Positions 6,801-15,299 of a DNA stretch of 38,693 nt are shown piece by piece. Where the stretch lies: positions 1 through 38,693 of the forward strand of contig JAVHLP010000015.1 in assembly GCA_031082145.1 (NCBI GenBank). Reading direction: 5' to 3'. This DNA comes from a bacterium. Its GTDB lineage: Bacteria > Bacillota > Sulfobacillia > UBA995. The notes below the pieces were generated by a model. It was not told the origin of the DNA. It saw only the letters and a program-made list of their open reading frames with translations, and searched no databases. The translations under genes were made by a program, and so were the position numbers. Each line of letters starts with the position of its first letter. Within the stretch, counting starts at the first letter, position 1.

Positions 6801-9464
6801 GTGGCGAAAGCGGTCTTCATCGATGGTCATAGCCTGGTCCACCGGGCCTTCTTCGCCCTGCCGGACTCCTGGGTCACCGCCGAGGGGCTTTACACCAACG
6901 CCGTCTACGGGTTCCTCACCATGCTGCTGCGCCTGCGGGAGGAGGAGAAGCCCGACTATCTGGCCGTGGTTTTCGACACCGGCCGGCCCACCTTCCGGCA
7001 CACCGAGTTCGGGGAGTACAAGGCGCACCGGCCGGGGACCCCCGATCGCCTCCGGGGCCAGATTCCCTTGCTCAAGGAAACACTTGAGGTCCTGGGGATA
7101 CGCTCCTATGAGATGGAGGGGTACGAGGCCGATGACGTCCTGGCCACCCTGGCCCGGAAGAGCGGGGAGGCGGGGGCCGAGACCCTGATCGTCACCGGTG
7201 ACCGGGACTTCCTGCAGCTGGTGGACGAGAAGACCCGGGCCGTGTTGACCATGAAGGGGATCAGCGAGACGGTCGTCTTTGACCCGGAGCTGGTTCGCCA
7301 GCGCTACGGCGTCAGTCCCTCCGGTTTTGCCGACTTCCGGGGCCTGGTGGGCGACCCCTCCGACAACCTCCCCGGGGTGCCGGGAGTGGGTCCCAAGACC
7401 GCCGCCCGCTTGCTCGAGGAGTTTGGCAGCCTGGACGCTGTCCTCGACGGGGTGGATCGGGTACGGCCGGAGCGTCTGGGCGATACCTTGCGCCAGCACG
7501 CCGAGCAGGCCCGGCTTACCAGGGCCCTGGCCCGGCTGAAGGACGATGTGCCGCTGACCTTTGCCCTGGAGGACTGCCGGATCCGACCCTATGACTCCGG
7601 CCAGGTGGCCGCCTTGTTCCGGCGCCTGGAATTCCGGAGCCTGCTGAAGAAGCTCGGGTTGGAGGAACGGGCCACCACGGCCCCTTCCCCGGTGGAGGTC
7701 ACCCTGGTCCAGACGGTGGACGAACTGGAGCAGGCCGTGACCGGCCTGGCCGGAGCGGAGTCGCTGGACCTGGCCTTTGCCCTGGGTGCCGGCCACCCGA
7801 TCCGGGCCAACCTCCGGGGCCTGGCCCTCACGGCCCCGGGCCGGCCGGTCTTCTACGTCCCCGTAGGCGATGGGCTGCTGGCCAGCGGCATACCCGAGGA
7901 CCGCGCCATGGAGGCGATCGGGGGCTTCCTGGCCCAAACCTGCCCCCGGCTGCGGGTTGCCGACCTCAAGTCGTTCTCCGTGGCGCTCGGCCGCCGGGGC
8001 ATCCGGATCGAGACGCCGGCCTTCGACCCCACCGTGGCAGCCTACCTCCTGGATCCGGGCCGCTTTGGCTATGCCCTGGACTCCTTGGCCCGGGAGTACC
8101 TGGACGAGGATGTCTACCTGCCCGGGGCGGGGAAACGGGGTGAGGAACCCGATCTCCGGCAGGTGCTTCCCCTCCAGGTGGAACTGGTCCAACGCCTGTC
8201 CCCGGTCCTCGAACGGCGCCTGGCCGAGGACGGCCTGGACCGGCTCTTCCGGGAGGTGGAGATGCCCTTGAGCCGGGTCCTGGCCGGAATGGAATTAGCC
8301 GGCGTTGGGCTGGACCGGCAGGGGCTGGAGGAGATGGCGAGCGAGCTGGGCCGCCGCATCGGGCAAGCCCTGTCCGATATCCACCGCCTGGCCGGCCGGG
8401 TGTTCAACCCCAACTCCCCCCGGCAACTGGCCGAGGTCCTGTTCGAGGACTTGAGCTTGCCCCCCGTCAAGAAGACCCGCAAGGGGGCGGTGTCCACCGA
8501 CGTGGAGGTACTTGAGGAACTGGCCGACCGCCACCAGGTGGTGGCCCGGATCCTGGAACACCGCCAGCTGGTCAAGCTGAAAGGGACCTACGTGGACGGG
8601 CTCCGTTCGCTGCTGGATCCGGTTACGGGGAGGGTCCATACCAGCTTCAACCAGACGGTCACGGCCACCGGCCGACTCTCCAGCGCCGAACCCAACCTCC
8701 AGAACATACCCATCCGCCTGGAGCTGGGCCGCCGCATTCGCAAGGTCTTTGTCCCCTACCGGCGGGACCACCTTCTGCTGGCCGCCGACTACTCCCAGAT
8801 CGAGCTCCGGGTGCTGGCCCATCTCTCGGGAGACCCGACCCTCGTTGAGGCCTTCCGTCAGGGTGAGGACATTCACGCCCGTACCGCCCGCGAGGTCTTC
8901 GGCGAGGTCAACCCCGAGTTCCGGGCCCGGGCCAAGGCCGTCAACTTCGGTCTGATCTACGGGATGACCGACTATGGGTTGTCCCGCGACCTCGGTGTAC
9001 CCGTCAGCGAGGCTGCCCGCTACATCGAGCAGTATTTCCAGCGCTACAGCCGGGTGCAGGACTTCTTCACCGGCATCGTGGAGCAGGCGAGGCAGTTCGG
9101 TTACGTCTCGACCATCCTGGGCCGCCGCCGCTACTTGCCCGAGTTGAAGAGCGCCAACCGCCAGACCCGCGGCTTCGCCGAACGGGCGGCCCGCAATACC
9201 CCCATCCAGGGCAGTGCGGCCGACATCATCAAGCTGGCCATGGTTCGGGTCCAGGCGGAGCTCGAACGGAAGGGGCTCCGGGCCCGCATGATCCTGCAGG
9301 TGCACGACGAGCTGCTCTTCGAGGTACCCCCGGACGAACTGGAGCCGGTCATGGTCCTGGCCCGGGAGGAGATGACCGGGGCCTTTGTCCTGGCGGTGCC
9401 GCTGGTGGTGGACCTCAAGGTCGGCCCCAACTGGTACGACGTGCGGAAGATCGAGGAAGCCTGA
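6801..9464 (+). CDS. polA: DNA polymerase I, proofreading domain degenerate
   Basis: An 887-residue family A polymerase for gap filling and Okazaki-fragment processing. Residues 1-290 are the 5'-nuclease (FIDGHSLVHRAFFALP, YEADDVLATLA, GDRDFLQLV, the helix-hairpin GVPGVGPKTAARLLEEFG). The polymerase domain carries motif A (AADYSQIELRVL, about 660), motif B (RAKAVNFGLIYGMTDYG, about 711) and motif C (QVHDELLFEV, about 832). The middle 3'-5' exonuclease domain keeps its fold but not its metal ligands: the FDTET-type motif reads LDLAFALG, and the later aspartates are missing. It should therefore lack proofreading, as in several other Bacillota and Thermus. The start is GTG after GAGGTG. mutM follows after one base. 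Confidence 0.97.
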   Translation: MAKAVFIDGHSLVHRAFFALPDSWVTAEGLYTNAVYGFLTMLLRLREEEKPDYLAVVFDTGRPTFRHTEFGEYKAHRPGTPDRLRGQIPLLKETLEVLGIRSYEMEGYEADDVLATLARKSGEAGAETLIVTGDRDFLQLVDEKTRAVLTMKGISETVVFDPELVRQRYGVSPSGFADFRGLVGDPSDNLPGVPGVGPKTAARLLEEFGSLDAVLDGVDRVRPERLGDTLRQHAEQARLTRALARLKDDVPLTFALEDCRIRPYDSGQVAALFRRLEFRSLLKKLGLEERATTAPSPVEVTLVQTVDELEQAVTGLAGAESLDLAFALGAGHPIRANLRGLALTAPGRPVFYVPVGDGLLASGIPEDRAMEAIGGFLAQTCPRLRVADLKSFSVALGRRGIRIETPAFDPTVAAYLLDPGRFGYALDSLAREYLDEDVYLPGAGKRGEEPDLRQVLPLQVELVQRLSPVLERRLAEDGLDRLFREVEMPLSRVLAGMELAGVGLDRQGLEEMASELGRRIGQALSDIHRLAGRVFNPNSPRQLAEVLFEDLSLPPVKKTRKGAVSTDVEVLEELADRHQVVARILEHRQLVKLKGTYVDGLRSLLDPVTGRVHTSFNQTVTATGRLSSAEPNLQNIPIRLELGRRIRKVFVPYRRDHLLLAADYSQIELRVLAHLSGDPTLVEAFRQGEDIHARTAREVFGEVNPEFRARAKAVNFGLIYGMTDYGLSRDLGVPVSEAARYIEQYFQRYSRVQDFFTGIVEQARQFGYVSTILGRRRYLPELKSANRQTRGFAERAARNTPIQGSAADIIKLAMVRVQAELERKGLRARMILQVHDELLFEVPPDELEPVMVLAREEMTGAFVLAVPLVVDLKVGPNWYDVRKIEEA

Positions 9465-9465
9465 A

Positions 9466-10353
9466 GTGCCCGAGCTCCCGGAAGTCGAGACCGTCTGTAG
9501 GACCTTGCGGCCCCGGCTGGTGGGCCGCACCGTGACCGGGGTGCGGCTGCTGCGGCCTTTCGTGGCCAACTGCGCTCCGGCGGAGTTCGCAGAGCGGGTC
9601 GGCGGCCGCCGGGTGGAGGGAGTCCGCAGGCGCGGCAAGTACATCGTCATCGAGCTGGGGGCATCGCCCGGCCGGCCTCCCGACGATCTCATCTTCCACC
9701 TGATGATGGCGGGTCGCCTCGGCCACCGCCCGCCCGGAGCCGCTCCTCCCGATCCGGTGGAGGCCAAGCACACCCACGCCGTCTTCACCCTGGACGACCG
9801 ATCGGAACTGGCCTGGGCCGACCTGCGTCACTTCGGCCGTATCCACCTGGTGCCGCGGCATCAACCGGAAGCGATCCCCCCGGGGTTGGCCGCCCTCGGC
9901 CCGGAGCCCCTGGCTGCCGGTTTCACGGCGGCCCGCCTGGCCTCCATCCTGCGCCGCCGTCGCGCCCCGCTCAAGCTGGTGCTGCTGGACCAGGCGGCCG
10001 TGGCCGGGCTCGGGAACATCTACGCCGACGAGAGCCTGCACCGGGCAGGCCTCCACCCGCTCCGCCCCGCCTGTTCGCTGGACCCGGGGGAGGTCAGGGC
10101 CCTCCACCGCTCCCTGCGGGCTGCCCTGCGGGAAGCCATCGCATCGGGGGGGACCACCCTGCGCACGTACGTGGATGGTGAGGGCCGCCGGGGCGCCTTC
10201 CAGGCCCGCCTCCGAGTCTATGGCCGGACGGGGAAGAGGTGTGCCCGGCCCGGCTGCGAGGGGACGGTGGAGCGGGTGCGGGTGGGCGGCCGGTCCACCC
10301 ATTTCTGCCCCTTGTGCCAGCCGCCACGAACTGCTGTTCGCAATTCCCGGTGA
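9466..10353 (+). CDS. mutM: Formamidopyrimidine-DNA glycosylase (Fpg)
   Basis: A 295-residue base-excision repair enzyme that removes 8-oxoguanine and formamidopyrimidines and nicks at the abasic site. Start GTG at 9466-9468 gives MPELPEVETV; after Met removal Pro1 and Glu2 are the catalytic residues. Lys57 (mature numbering) lies in RRRGKYIVIE. Further marks are DLRHFGRIHLV, the helix-two-turn-helix region GLGNIYADESLHRAGLHPL, and a C-terminal zinc finger with C-x4-C and C-x2-C around the GGRSTHFC loop. The start is one base after the polA stop, so the genes are coupled. A longer upstream frame exists but would destroy the essential N-terminal proline. Confidence 0.97.
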   Translation: MPELPEVETVCRTLRPRLVGRTVTGVRLLRPFVANCAPAEFAERVGGRRVEGVRRRGKYIVIELGASPGRPPDDLIFHLMMAGRLGHRPPGAAPPDPVEAKHTHAVFTLDDRSELAWADLRHFGRIHLVPRHQPEAIPPGLAALGPEPLAAGFTAARLASILRRRRAPLKLVLLDQAAVAGLGNIYADESLHRAGLHPLRPACSLDPGEVRALHRSLRAALREAIASGGTTLRTYVDGEGRRGAFQARLRVYGRTGKRCARPGCEGTVERVRVGGRSTHFCPLCQPPRTAVRNSR

Positions 10354-10366
10354 TCTGTGGTACAAT
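10337..10366 (+). promoter_or_regulatory. Promoter upstream of small unknown gene
   Basis: -10 TACAAT (10361-10366) preceded by TGG (extended -10) with -35-like TTCGCA (10337-10342) at 18 bp. It overlaps the end of mutM and lies about 15 bp from the expected Shine-Dalgarno site of the next gene. Confidence 0.5.
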
Positions 10367-10387
10367 GTGGATCAGGGGTGGTGACAC

Positions 10388-10594
10388 GTGTTCTCCTTCA
10401 CCCTGCGCTTCGCGGACGAGACCATGGCCCGCTCAGCCGCCCGCAGACTGGTCAACCGTTTCAAGGTGACAGGCGAAGTGACGACCATGCCGCTGGCCGA
10501 AGGAGGCTGGCTACTGGCCGTCGACTCCGAGCGCAAGCTTCCCGAGTCCTGCCTCAAGGGGCTCGAGCGCACGGCCGGACGGACCTCGGGGTAA
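10388..10594 (+). CDS. Small conserved-looking protein of unknown function (68 aa)
   Basis: A 68-residue protein with no family I recognise. It reads as a compact alpha/beta unit: FSFTLRFADETMARSAARRL is a strand followed by a helix, and TMPLAEGGWLLAVDSE a beta hairpin. There are no cysteines other than one near residue 55, no signal peptide and no membrane segment. GTG start with AGGGGTGG six bases upstream and its own promoter-like sequence. It is followed 25 bp later by the MntA antitoxin gene. The ordered beta-alpha pattern and good ribosome site argue it is real; function cannot be inferred. Confidence 0.6.
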   Translation: MFSFTLRFADETMARSAARRLVNRFKVTGEVTTMPLAEGGWLLAVDSERKLPESCLKGLERTAGRTSG

Positions 10595-10619
10595 GCTCTC
10601 TATCACCTGGAGGGCGGGA

Positions 10620-11039
10620 ATGGAGGCAATGGAAACCGAAACGCAGGCCATCGTACAAAGGCTGGGGGCACTCCTACTGGAGGAGGAGAGAGTGCGCTTG
10701 GCTTACCTCTTTGGCTCCCTCGCTCGCGGTAGAACCCACCGGACTAGCGATGTGGACGTGGCCGTGTTGTACGCCCCCGGCTTTGACGCTGGCGACCGCT
10801 TGAGGCTGAACCTGGACCTGGCCTTCCGCTTGAGCCGGCAACTCAAGGTTACGGTTGATATCATCGACTTGGCCGCCGCCCGGGCTTCCCTCAAGCACCA
10901 GGTGCTCAGGGACGGCCTCCTCGTCTTGGAGCGAGATCACGCCGAGCGCGTCGCCTTTGAGGTCTCCGCCCGAAGGGGCTATCTCGACCTCAGAAGGCAC
11001 CTCGAGAAGCGAGCCCGAGCCATTCTGGGGCGTCTATAG
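10620..11039 (+). CDS. mntA: MntA-type nucleotidyltransferase antitoxin
   Basis: A 139-residue minimal nucleotidyltransferase. The signature G-S-x10-D-x-D is complete (Gly32, Ser33, Asp44, Asp46), with a third acidic residue in VDIIDL (about 79-84). In characterised type VII toxin-antitoxin pairs this protein AMPylates tyrosine(s) of the HEPN partner and silences it. ATG with GGAGG at six bases. The HEPN gene starts 18 bp downstream, the usual order for this system. Its family assignment is firm; that it neutralises this partner is inferred from the pairing. Confidence 0.9.
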   Translation: MEAMETETQAIVQRLGALLLEEERVRLAYLFGSLARGRTHRTSDVDVAVLYAPGFDAGDRLRLNLDLAFRLSRQLKVTVDIIDLAAARASLKHQVLRDGLLVLERDHAERVAFEVSARRGYLDLRRHLEKRARAILGRL

Positions 11040-11057
11040 CAGGGAGGCAGTGTCGAG

Positions 11058-11486
11058 GTGGATCCGGCAGTCGTCAGAGAGAGGCTGCTCCTGTTGGCCG
11101 AGTATATCGAGGATCTCCAGGAGTTCTCCACTTTCTCTCTCGAGGATCTCATCAGGGACAAGCGGGACCGTCGTTACCTGGAGCGGACGCTTCAGTTGGC
11201 CATTGAAGCCTGCCTGGACATTGGAAGCCACCTCATAGCCGAATTGCGTTTCCGGGAGCCAGAGGACAACCGCGACATCTTCCGCATTCTGGTGGAGAAC
11301 GGCATCCTCGGGCCGGAGAAGAGGGATGACCTCACCCGGATGGCCGGCTTCCGCAACGTACTCGTGCACGACTACGCCCGGCTCGATCCCGCCAAGCTAC
11401 ACTGGGCGGTGAGCCATGGCCTCGCCGATCTGCGCTACTTCGCGCGGGAGATCAAGGACCGCTTCATCGACCTGCCCCCGTCCTGA
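11058..11486 (+). CDS. hepT: HepT-type HEPN toxin (DUF86)
   Basis: A 142-residue HEPN-domain protein of the DUF86/HepT family, an all-alpha ribonuclease-like toxin. The active motif R-x4-H-x-Y is intact at Arg99, His104 and Tyr106 (RNVLVHDY). Tyr106 is the residue AMPylated by MntA in the studied systems. N-terminal helices (VVRERLLLLAEYIEDLQEF) and CLDIGSHLIAE match the family. GTG start, with a modest GGAGG/GAGGTG context. It converges on ribH with 21 bp between the stops, so the pair is self-contained between mutM and the rib operon. Systems of this kind act in stress or phage response and often travel horizontally. Confidence 0.92.
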   Translation: MDPAVVRERLLLLAEYIEDLQEFSTFSLEDLIRDKRDRRYLERTLQLAIEACLDIGSHLIAELRFREPEDNRDIFRILVENGILGPEKRDDLTRMAGFRNVLVHDYARLDPAKLHWAVSHGLADLRYFAREIKDRFIDLPPS

Positions 11487-11507
11487 ACCTAGGAGCAAGA
11501 TCGCCGA

Positions 11508-11987
11508 TCACCTGCCTGCCGTCTCAAGCACCCGGTTCAAGTTGGCCATCTCGATCGCTGCCTCGGCAGCCTGAAAGCCCTTGTTGCCGCCCTTGCTCCC
11601 CGATCGTTCAATGGCCTGTTCCAGTGAGTCGGCAGTTATCACGCCGAAGATGACCGGCACCCCTGTCTCCAGGCTGACGGCGGCGATTCCCTTGGTCACC
11701 TCGGCCGCCACGTAGTCGAAGTGAGGAGTGTCGCCGCGAACCAGGACTCCCAAGCAGACCACGGCATCGTACCGGCCGGTGACGGCCATCCGCCGCGCCG
11801 CCCAGGGGATTTCGAAGGAACCGGGAACCAGCACCACCGTTATGTCCTCGTCAGCCACACCATGCCGCACCAGAGCATCCTGAGCCCCTTCCAGGAGCTT
11901 GCGGGTGAAGAACTGGTTGAAACGGGACACAACAAGCGATACGCGCAATCCCTCGCCGGTCAGCTTACCCTCCAACGTTCTGGGCAT
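11508..11987 (-). CDS. ribH: 6,7-dimethyl-8-ribityllumazine synthase
   Basis: A 159-residue penultimate enzyme of riboflavin synthesis, joining 5-amino-6-ribitylaminouracil with 3,4-dihydroxy-2-butanone 4-phosphate; it forms pentamers or 60-mers. Typical motifs: [45 protein letters not shown] and [24 protein letters not shown]. The start chosen is ATG at 11985-11987, eight bases after GGAGG; two in-frame ATGs farther upstream lie too close to that site. The start lies inside the end of ribBA (overlap 23 bp), so it is translationally coupled as the last gene of the rib operon. Confidence 0.95.
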   Translation of the reverse strand: MPRTLEGKLTGEGLRVSLVVSRFNQFFTRKLLEGAQDALVRHGVADEDITVVLVPGSFEIPWAARRMAVTGRYDAVVCLGVLVRGDTPHFDYVAAEVTKGIAAVSLETGVPVIFGVITADSLEQAIERSGSKGGNKGFQAAEAAIEMANLNRVLETAGR

Positions 11988-13224
11988 CGCCATCTCCTCC
12001 ATGCAGAATGTGGCCGAGCTTCGTGCGTTTGGTCTCCAGGTACCGGTGGTTGAACTCGCCGGGCGTCACCTGTAGGGGGACCCTGTCTACTATCTCTAGG
12101 CCGTAGCCGGACAGACCTTGGAACTTCCTCGGGTTGTTGGTCAGGAGCCGCAGTCTGTGAATGCCCAGGTCGGCGAGGATCTGGGCGCCAATCCCGTAGT
12201 CTCTCGCATCGGGGGGGAAGCCCAGAGCCTGATTTGCCTCCACCGTGTCCATCCCTGCATCCTGCAATTCGTAGGCCCGCACCTTGTTGGCCAGGCCAAT
12301 GCCTCTCCCTTCCTGGCGCATGTACAAGAGGACGCCGGCTCCGGCGTTGCCGATCGCTTTCAGAGCGAGGTCCAGCTGGTGGCCGCAGTCGCAACGTAGC
12401 GACCGGAACACCTCCCCGGTCAAGCACTCGGAGTGAACGCGCACCAGGGGAACTCCCCGGTCGGAGATGTCGCCGAGTACGAGGGCCAAGTGGTGCACGC
12501 CGGTGAGGCAATCCTCATAGGCGTGGAGGACAAAGACACCCCATGGCGTGGGCAAGGATGCGCGGGCCAGCCGGCGGACAAGCTTCTCCCGCTGCAGCCG
12601 GTACTTGACCAGGTCGGCAATGGTGACGATTCTGAGAGCGTGGGAGCGTGCGAACACCAGGAGATCTGACAGGCGGGCCATGGTACCGTCCTCATTCATG
12701 ATCTCGCAGATGACCCCCGCCGGGTGAAGACCGGCCAATCTGGCCATGTCCACTGCGGCCTCGGTGTGACCTGGCCGCCGCAATACACCTCCGTCGCGGG
12801 CCCTAAGGGGGAAGACGTGCCCGGGCTGCAGGAGATCGTCGGGTCGGGAGTGGGGATCCGCGGCCGTCCTGATGGTCAGAGCCCGCTCGTGCGCCGAGAT
12901 GCCGGTCTTGGTCCCCCTGGCGTCGACCGAGACGGTAAAGGCGGTGGCCATCTGATCGCCCGGGGGGCCCACCATCAGCGGCAGTCGGAGTGCTCTGACC
13001 CGCCCGGCGGTGAGGGGTAGGCAGATCAGTCCTCGCCCGAACTTGGCCATGAAGTTAACGGCCTCGGGTGTCACCTTTTCCGCCGCCATCACGAGATCAC
13101 CCTCGTTCTCCCGGTCCTCGTCGTCGACGACGACTACCATCTTGCCGGCGGCAATGTCCCTGATCGCATCCTCAATTGTGTCTAACTGGGCACTGTGGCT
13201 TGACAAAGTCCTACCCCTCTCCAT
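11965..13224 (-). CDS. ribBA: Bifunctional DHBP synthase / GTP cyclohydrolase II
   Basis: A 419-residue fusion. The N-terminal half makes 3,4-dihydroxy-2-butanone 4-phosphate from ribulose 5-phosphate: acidic loop [10 protein letters not shown] (34-43) and [16 protein letters not shown]. The C-terminal half opens the imidazole ring of GTP: zinc site in [20 protein letters not shown], then [19 protein letters not shown]. Length is normal for the fusion. It supplies both branches of the riboflavin pathway. It overlaps ribE upstream by 14 bp and ribH downstream, consistent with one transcript from ribD to ribH. Confidence 0.97.
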   Translation of the reverse strand: MERGRTLSSHSAQLDTIEDAIRDIAAGKMVVVVDDEDRENEGDLVMAAEKVTPEAVNFMAKFGRGLICLPLTAGRVRALRLPLMVGPPGDQMATAFTVSVDARGTKTGISAHERALTIRTAADPHSRPDDLLQPGHVFPLRARDGGVLRRPGHTEAAVDMARLAGLHPAGVICEIMNEDGTMARLSDLLVFARSHALRIVTIADLVKYRLQREKLVRRLARASLPTPWGVFVLHAYEDCLTGVHHLALVLGDISDRGVPLVRVHSECLTGEVFRSLRCDCGHQLDLALKAIGNAGAGVLLYMRQEGRGIGLANKVRAYELQDAGMDTVEANQALGFPPDARDYGIGAQILADLGIHRLRLLTNNPRKFQGLSGYGLEIVDRVPLQVTPGEFNHRYLETKRTKLGHILHGGDGDAQNVGG

Positions 13225-13873
13225 CGAGCCATCCGTGTTCCCGAAGGAAGGTGGCGGTGATCCGGCGTCCTCTTTCCAGTCGCAAATACCCTTCCGTCAT
13301 GCTCAGCACGTACTTGCCGATGATGTCCGCCTCCAGGTTCACCTTGTCCCCGGGCCGCTTGTTTCCCAGGGTAGTGCTTGCCAGGGTGTGCCGGACAAGT
13401 GCAACCGAGAGATCTTCTCCCTGTACCCGCGCCAGTGTCAGGCTCACGCCGTCCACGGCTATCGAACCTCGAGGCGTCAGGTAGACCACCATCTGTCGCG
13501 GTGCTCTGGCACCCACGATGACCGACCCACCCTCGGGTCTGACCGAAGTGATGCTTCCGACACCGTCCACATGGCCGAGGACGAGGTGTCCCCCCAGGCG
13601 TCCTCCCGCCGCCAGTGCCCGCTCCAGGTTGACGGGACTTTCGGCGGTGAGCCCACCGAGATTGGTCTTACGGGCGGTTTCGGGCATCACGTGGCTGGTG
13701 AACCATAAGGAACCCCGGCGGTCTACGGTCAGGCAGACACCGTTGACGGCTACGCTGTCGCCGGTCTTGAGGTCCCGGGCGATCTGCGGTGCTTCTACAG
13801 TCAGGGACAGGCTACTGCCCGAGCGGCTTACGTGTCGGACTCTCCCCACTTCCTCGACGAGCCCGGTGAACAT
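13211..13873 (-). CDS. ribE: Riboflavin synthase alpha chain
   Basis: A 220-residue enzyme that dismutates two lumazine molecules to riboflavin plus the pyrimidine substrate. It has the internal tandem lumazine-binding repeat: [19 protein letters not shown] with NGVCLTV in the first half, and [15 protein letters not shown] with [10 protein letters not shown] in the second. The extreme N-terminal MFTGL and length match the family. ATG start three bases after the ribD stop; overlaps ribBA by 14 bp. Confidence 0.97.
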   Translation of the reverse strand: MFTGLVEEVGRVRHVSRSGSSLSLTVEAPQIARDLKTGDSVAVNGVCLTVDRRGSLWFTSHVMPETARKTNLGGLTAESPVNLERALAAGGRLGGHLVLGHVDGVGSITSVRPEGGSVIVGARAPRQMVVYLTPRGSIAVDGVSLTLARVQGEDLSVALVRHTLASTTLGNKRPGDKVNLEADIIGKYVLSMTEGYLRLERGRRITATFLREHGWLDGEG

Positions 13874-13876
13874 ACC

Positions 13877-14998
13877 TCACCCCCGCCCCTTTGGGAGGTA
13901 ACCATCAACCACCACGTCGGGCCCCGCCCGGGTCACCTTCACTCCGGTCAGGCTCAATGCCGAAGCCACGAACGGGGTGCCGCTGCCCGCCAGCGGTGTG
14001 GGGGCTACCGTGCCTCCCACCAGGCGGGGGGACAGGAAACACACGACCCGGTCCACCAAATGGCTCTCAACCATGGCGGCGGCGAGGGTGCCACCCCCCT
14101 CCAGCAGAACGCTGTTGAGCCCTTCTCCTCCCAGACGCCGCATGAGGTAGACCAGATCGATCCTCCCCCGGGTCTCGGGCAGCACCCACACCATCGCACC
14201 GGCCTCTCTGAGCGCAGCCAAGCGGTGTTCAGGGGCCGATTCCCCGGCAGCGACAACTGCCGGCGCCGCTTGCGAACTCGTGATGACCCTGGCCAGGGGC
14301 GGGAGCTTTGCGGCGGTATCGACTACCACCCGCCATGGCGGGGACGCTTCTCCGGTTGCCAGCCGGACGGTCAGTCTGGGGTTGTCGGCCAGCGCCGTGC
14401 CAATGCCGATCATGATCGCCCGGCAGGATGCCCGGAGTTCGTGGGCCAGTTCCCGTGACTCGCTGGAGCTTATCCACCGGCTGTCGCCGGTGGACGTAGC
14501 CGTCTTCCCGTCCAACGTCATGGCGTACTTGTAGATGACAAACGGCAGTCCGGTGGTCACATGCTTGACGTAATGCTCGTTAAGGCGGCAGGCCGGTGAC
14601 CGCAGGAGGCCAACCTCAACCCCGATGCCGTGAGCGCGGAGGGTGGCGACTCCGCGCCCGCTTACCCGAGGGTCGGGGTCGACCATGGAGACGACGACCG
14701 TCGACACTCCGGCGGCAACAATGGCGTTAGTGCACGGCGGGGTTCGGCCGTGGTGGCAACAAGGTTCCAGGTTGGCGTACAGCACTGAACCGTCGGCGAG
14801 GTCGCCAGCCTGGTCCAGGGCCTCAGTCTCGGCATGCGGGAACCCCGGCCCCTGATGGTAGCCCTCACCGACAATGCTGCCGTTCTTGACGACAAGCGCA
14901 CCGACCATGGGATTGGGGCTGGTTCGTCCCCTGGCGCGAGCCGCCAGCGACAGGGCGCGGGCCATGTACTCGCGATCAAGCGGCTTCCATCGAGTCAT
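13877..14998 (-). CDS. ribD: Bifunctional riboflavin deaminase/reductase
   Basis: A 373-residue enzyme of steps two and three of riboflavin synthesis. The deaminase domain (1-145) has the zinc site H55-A-E57 and Cys80/Cys89 (EPCCHHGRTPPC). The reductase domain (about 147-370) has PFVIYKYAMTLDGKTATSTGDSRWIS and the NADPH-binding LLEGGGTLAAAMV. It is the first gene after the downstream FMN riboswitch. The Shine-Dalgarno site before the ATG is weak, so initiation may be limited or tied to the leader RNA. Confidence 0.97.
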   Translation of the reverse strand: MTRWKPLDREYMARALSLAARARGRTSPNPMVGALVVKNGSIVGEGYHQGPGFPHAETEALDQAGDLADGSVLYANLEPCCHHGRTPPCTNAIVAAGVSTVVVSMVDPDPRVSGRGVATLRAHGIGVEVGLLRSPACRLNEHYVKHVTTGLPFVIYKYAMTLDGKTATSTGDSRWISSSESRELAHELRASCRAIMIGIGTALADNPRLTVRLATGEASPPWRVVVDTAAKLPPLARVITSSQAAPAVVAAGESAPEHRLAALREAGAMVWVLPETRGRIDLVYLMRRLGGEGLNSVLLEGGGTLAAAMVESHLVDRVVCFLSPRLVGGTVAPTPLAGSGTPFVASALSLTGVKVTRAGPDVVVDGYLPKGRG

Positions 14999-15056
14999 CG
15001 GTGTCTGTCACCGCCGTCGATAGGTCTGTCCGTTCTCCCGGTGAGTCCAACAGAAG

Positions 15057-15082
15057 GCCCCCGGCCAGCGACCTCCGGGGGC
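15057..15082 (-). terminator. Expression-platform terminator of the ribD FMN riboswitch
   Basis: Minus-strand stem GCCCCCGG/CCGGGGGC around a 10-base loop, followed by CTTCTGTTGG. It lies 17 bases after the aptamer and 58 bases before ribD. It corresponds in position and sequence to the stronger terminator before ribU but has fewer trailing T residues. Confidence 0.65.
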
Positions 15083-15099
15083 ACCCAAGGTGTAGAACT

Positions 15100-15236
15100 C
15101 CTTCTCCCATCCAGACTATACTGTCGGCTCCGGGTTTGCACCGGATCCTGCCTCACGGCTCGCGGGCTCGTCCCCTGGAGGGCATCACCGCCGGTCAGGA
15201 ATCGGGCTCATTACCGCCCTCACCTTGCCCCGAAGG
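15100..15236 (-). promoter_or_regulatory. FMN riboswitch (RFN element) upstream of ribDEBAH
   Basis: All conserved RFN blocks are present on the minus strand: GGGGCAAGGTGAGGGCGGTA, CCTGACCGGCGGTGATGCCC, AGCCCGCGAGCC, CAGGATCCGGTGCAAACC, CGGAGCCGACAGTATAGTC and GGATGGGAGAAGG. The P1 helix is CCTTC (15232-15236) with GAAGG (15100-15104). FMN binding should promote the terminator hairpin just downstream and shut off ribD-ribE-ribBA-ribH. It is the same length (137 nt) as the second copy before ribU. Confidence 0.95.
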
Positions 15237-15266
15237 ATTGTTCAGGTCTATTCAATTGTTTGGTGG

Positions 15267-15280
15267 GCCAGCTTGTTGGC
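15267..15280 (-). repeat. Conserved 5' hairpin upstream of ribD riboswitch
   Basis: GCCA (15277-15280, minus strand) pairs with TGGC (15267-15270) around ACAAGC. The hairpin and about 35 nt that follow (CACCA..ACAAT.GAATAGACC) match the corresponding segment before the ribU riboswitch, showing that the duplicated leader is longer than the aptamer. Confidence 0.5.
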
Positions 15281-15299
15281 TCCCGCCCGCTTCCCGGCC

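Noticed and set aside
5469-8192. A 907-codon open frame on the minus strand opposite the anti-sigma and polA genes
   Set aside because: It is antisense to two well-supported genes. Its protein is Pro/Gly/Gln/His-rich with no family character, as expected from G+C-rich codon use in the sense genes.
8295-9788. A 497-codon minus-strand frame opposite polA and mutM
   Set aside because: Same reason: complementary shadow of conserved polymerase motifs, with no ribosome site or family similarity.
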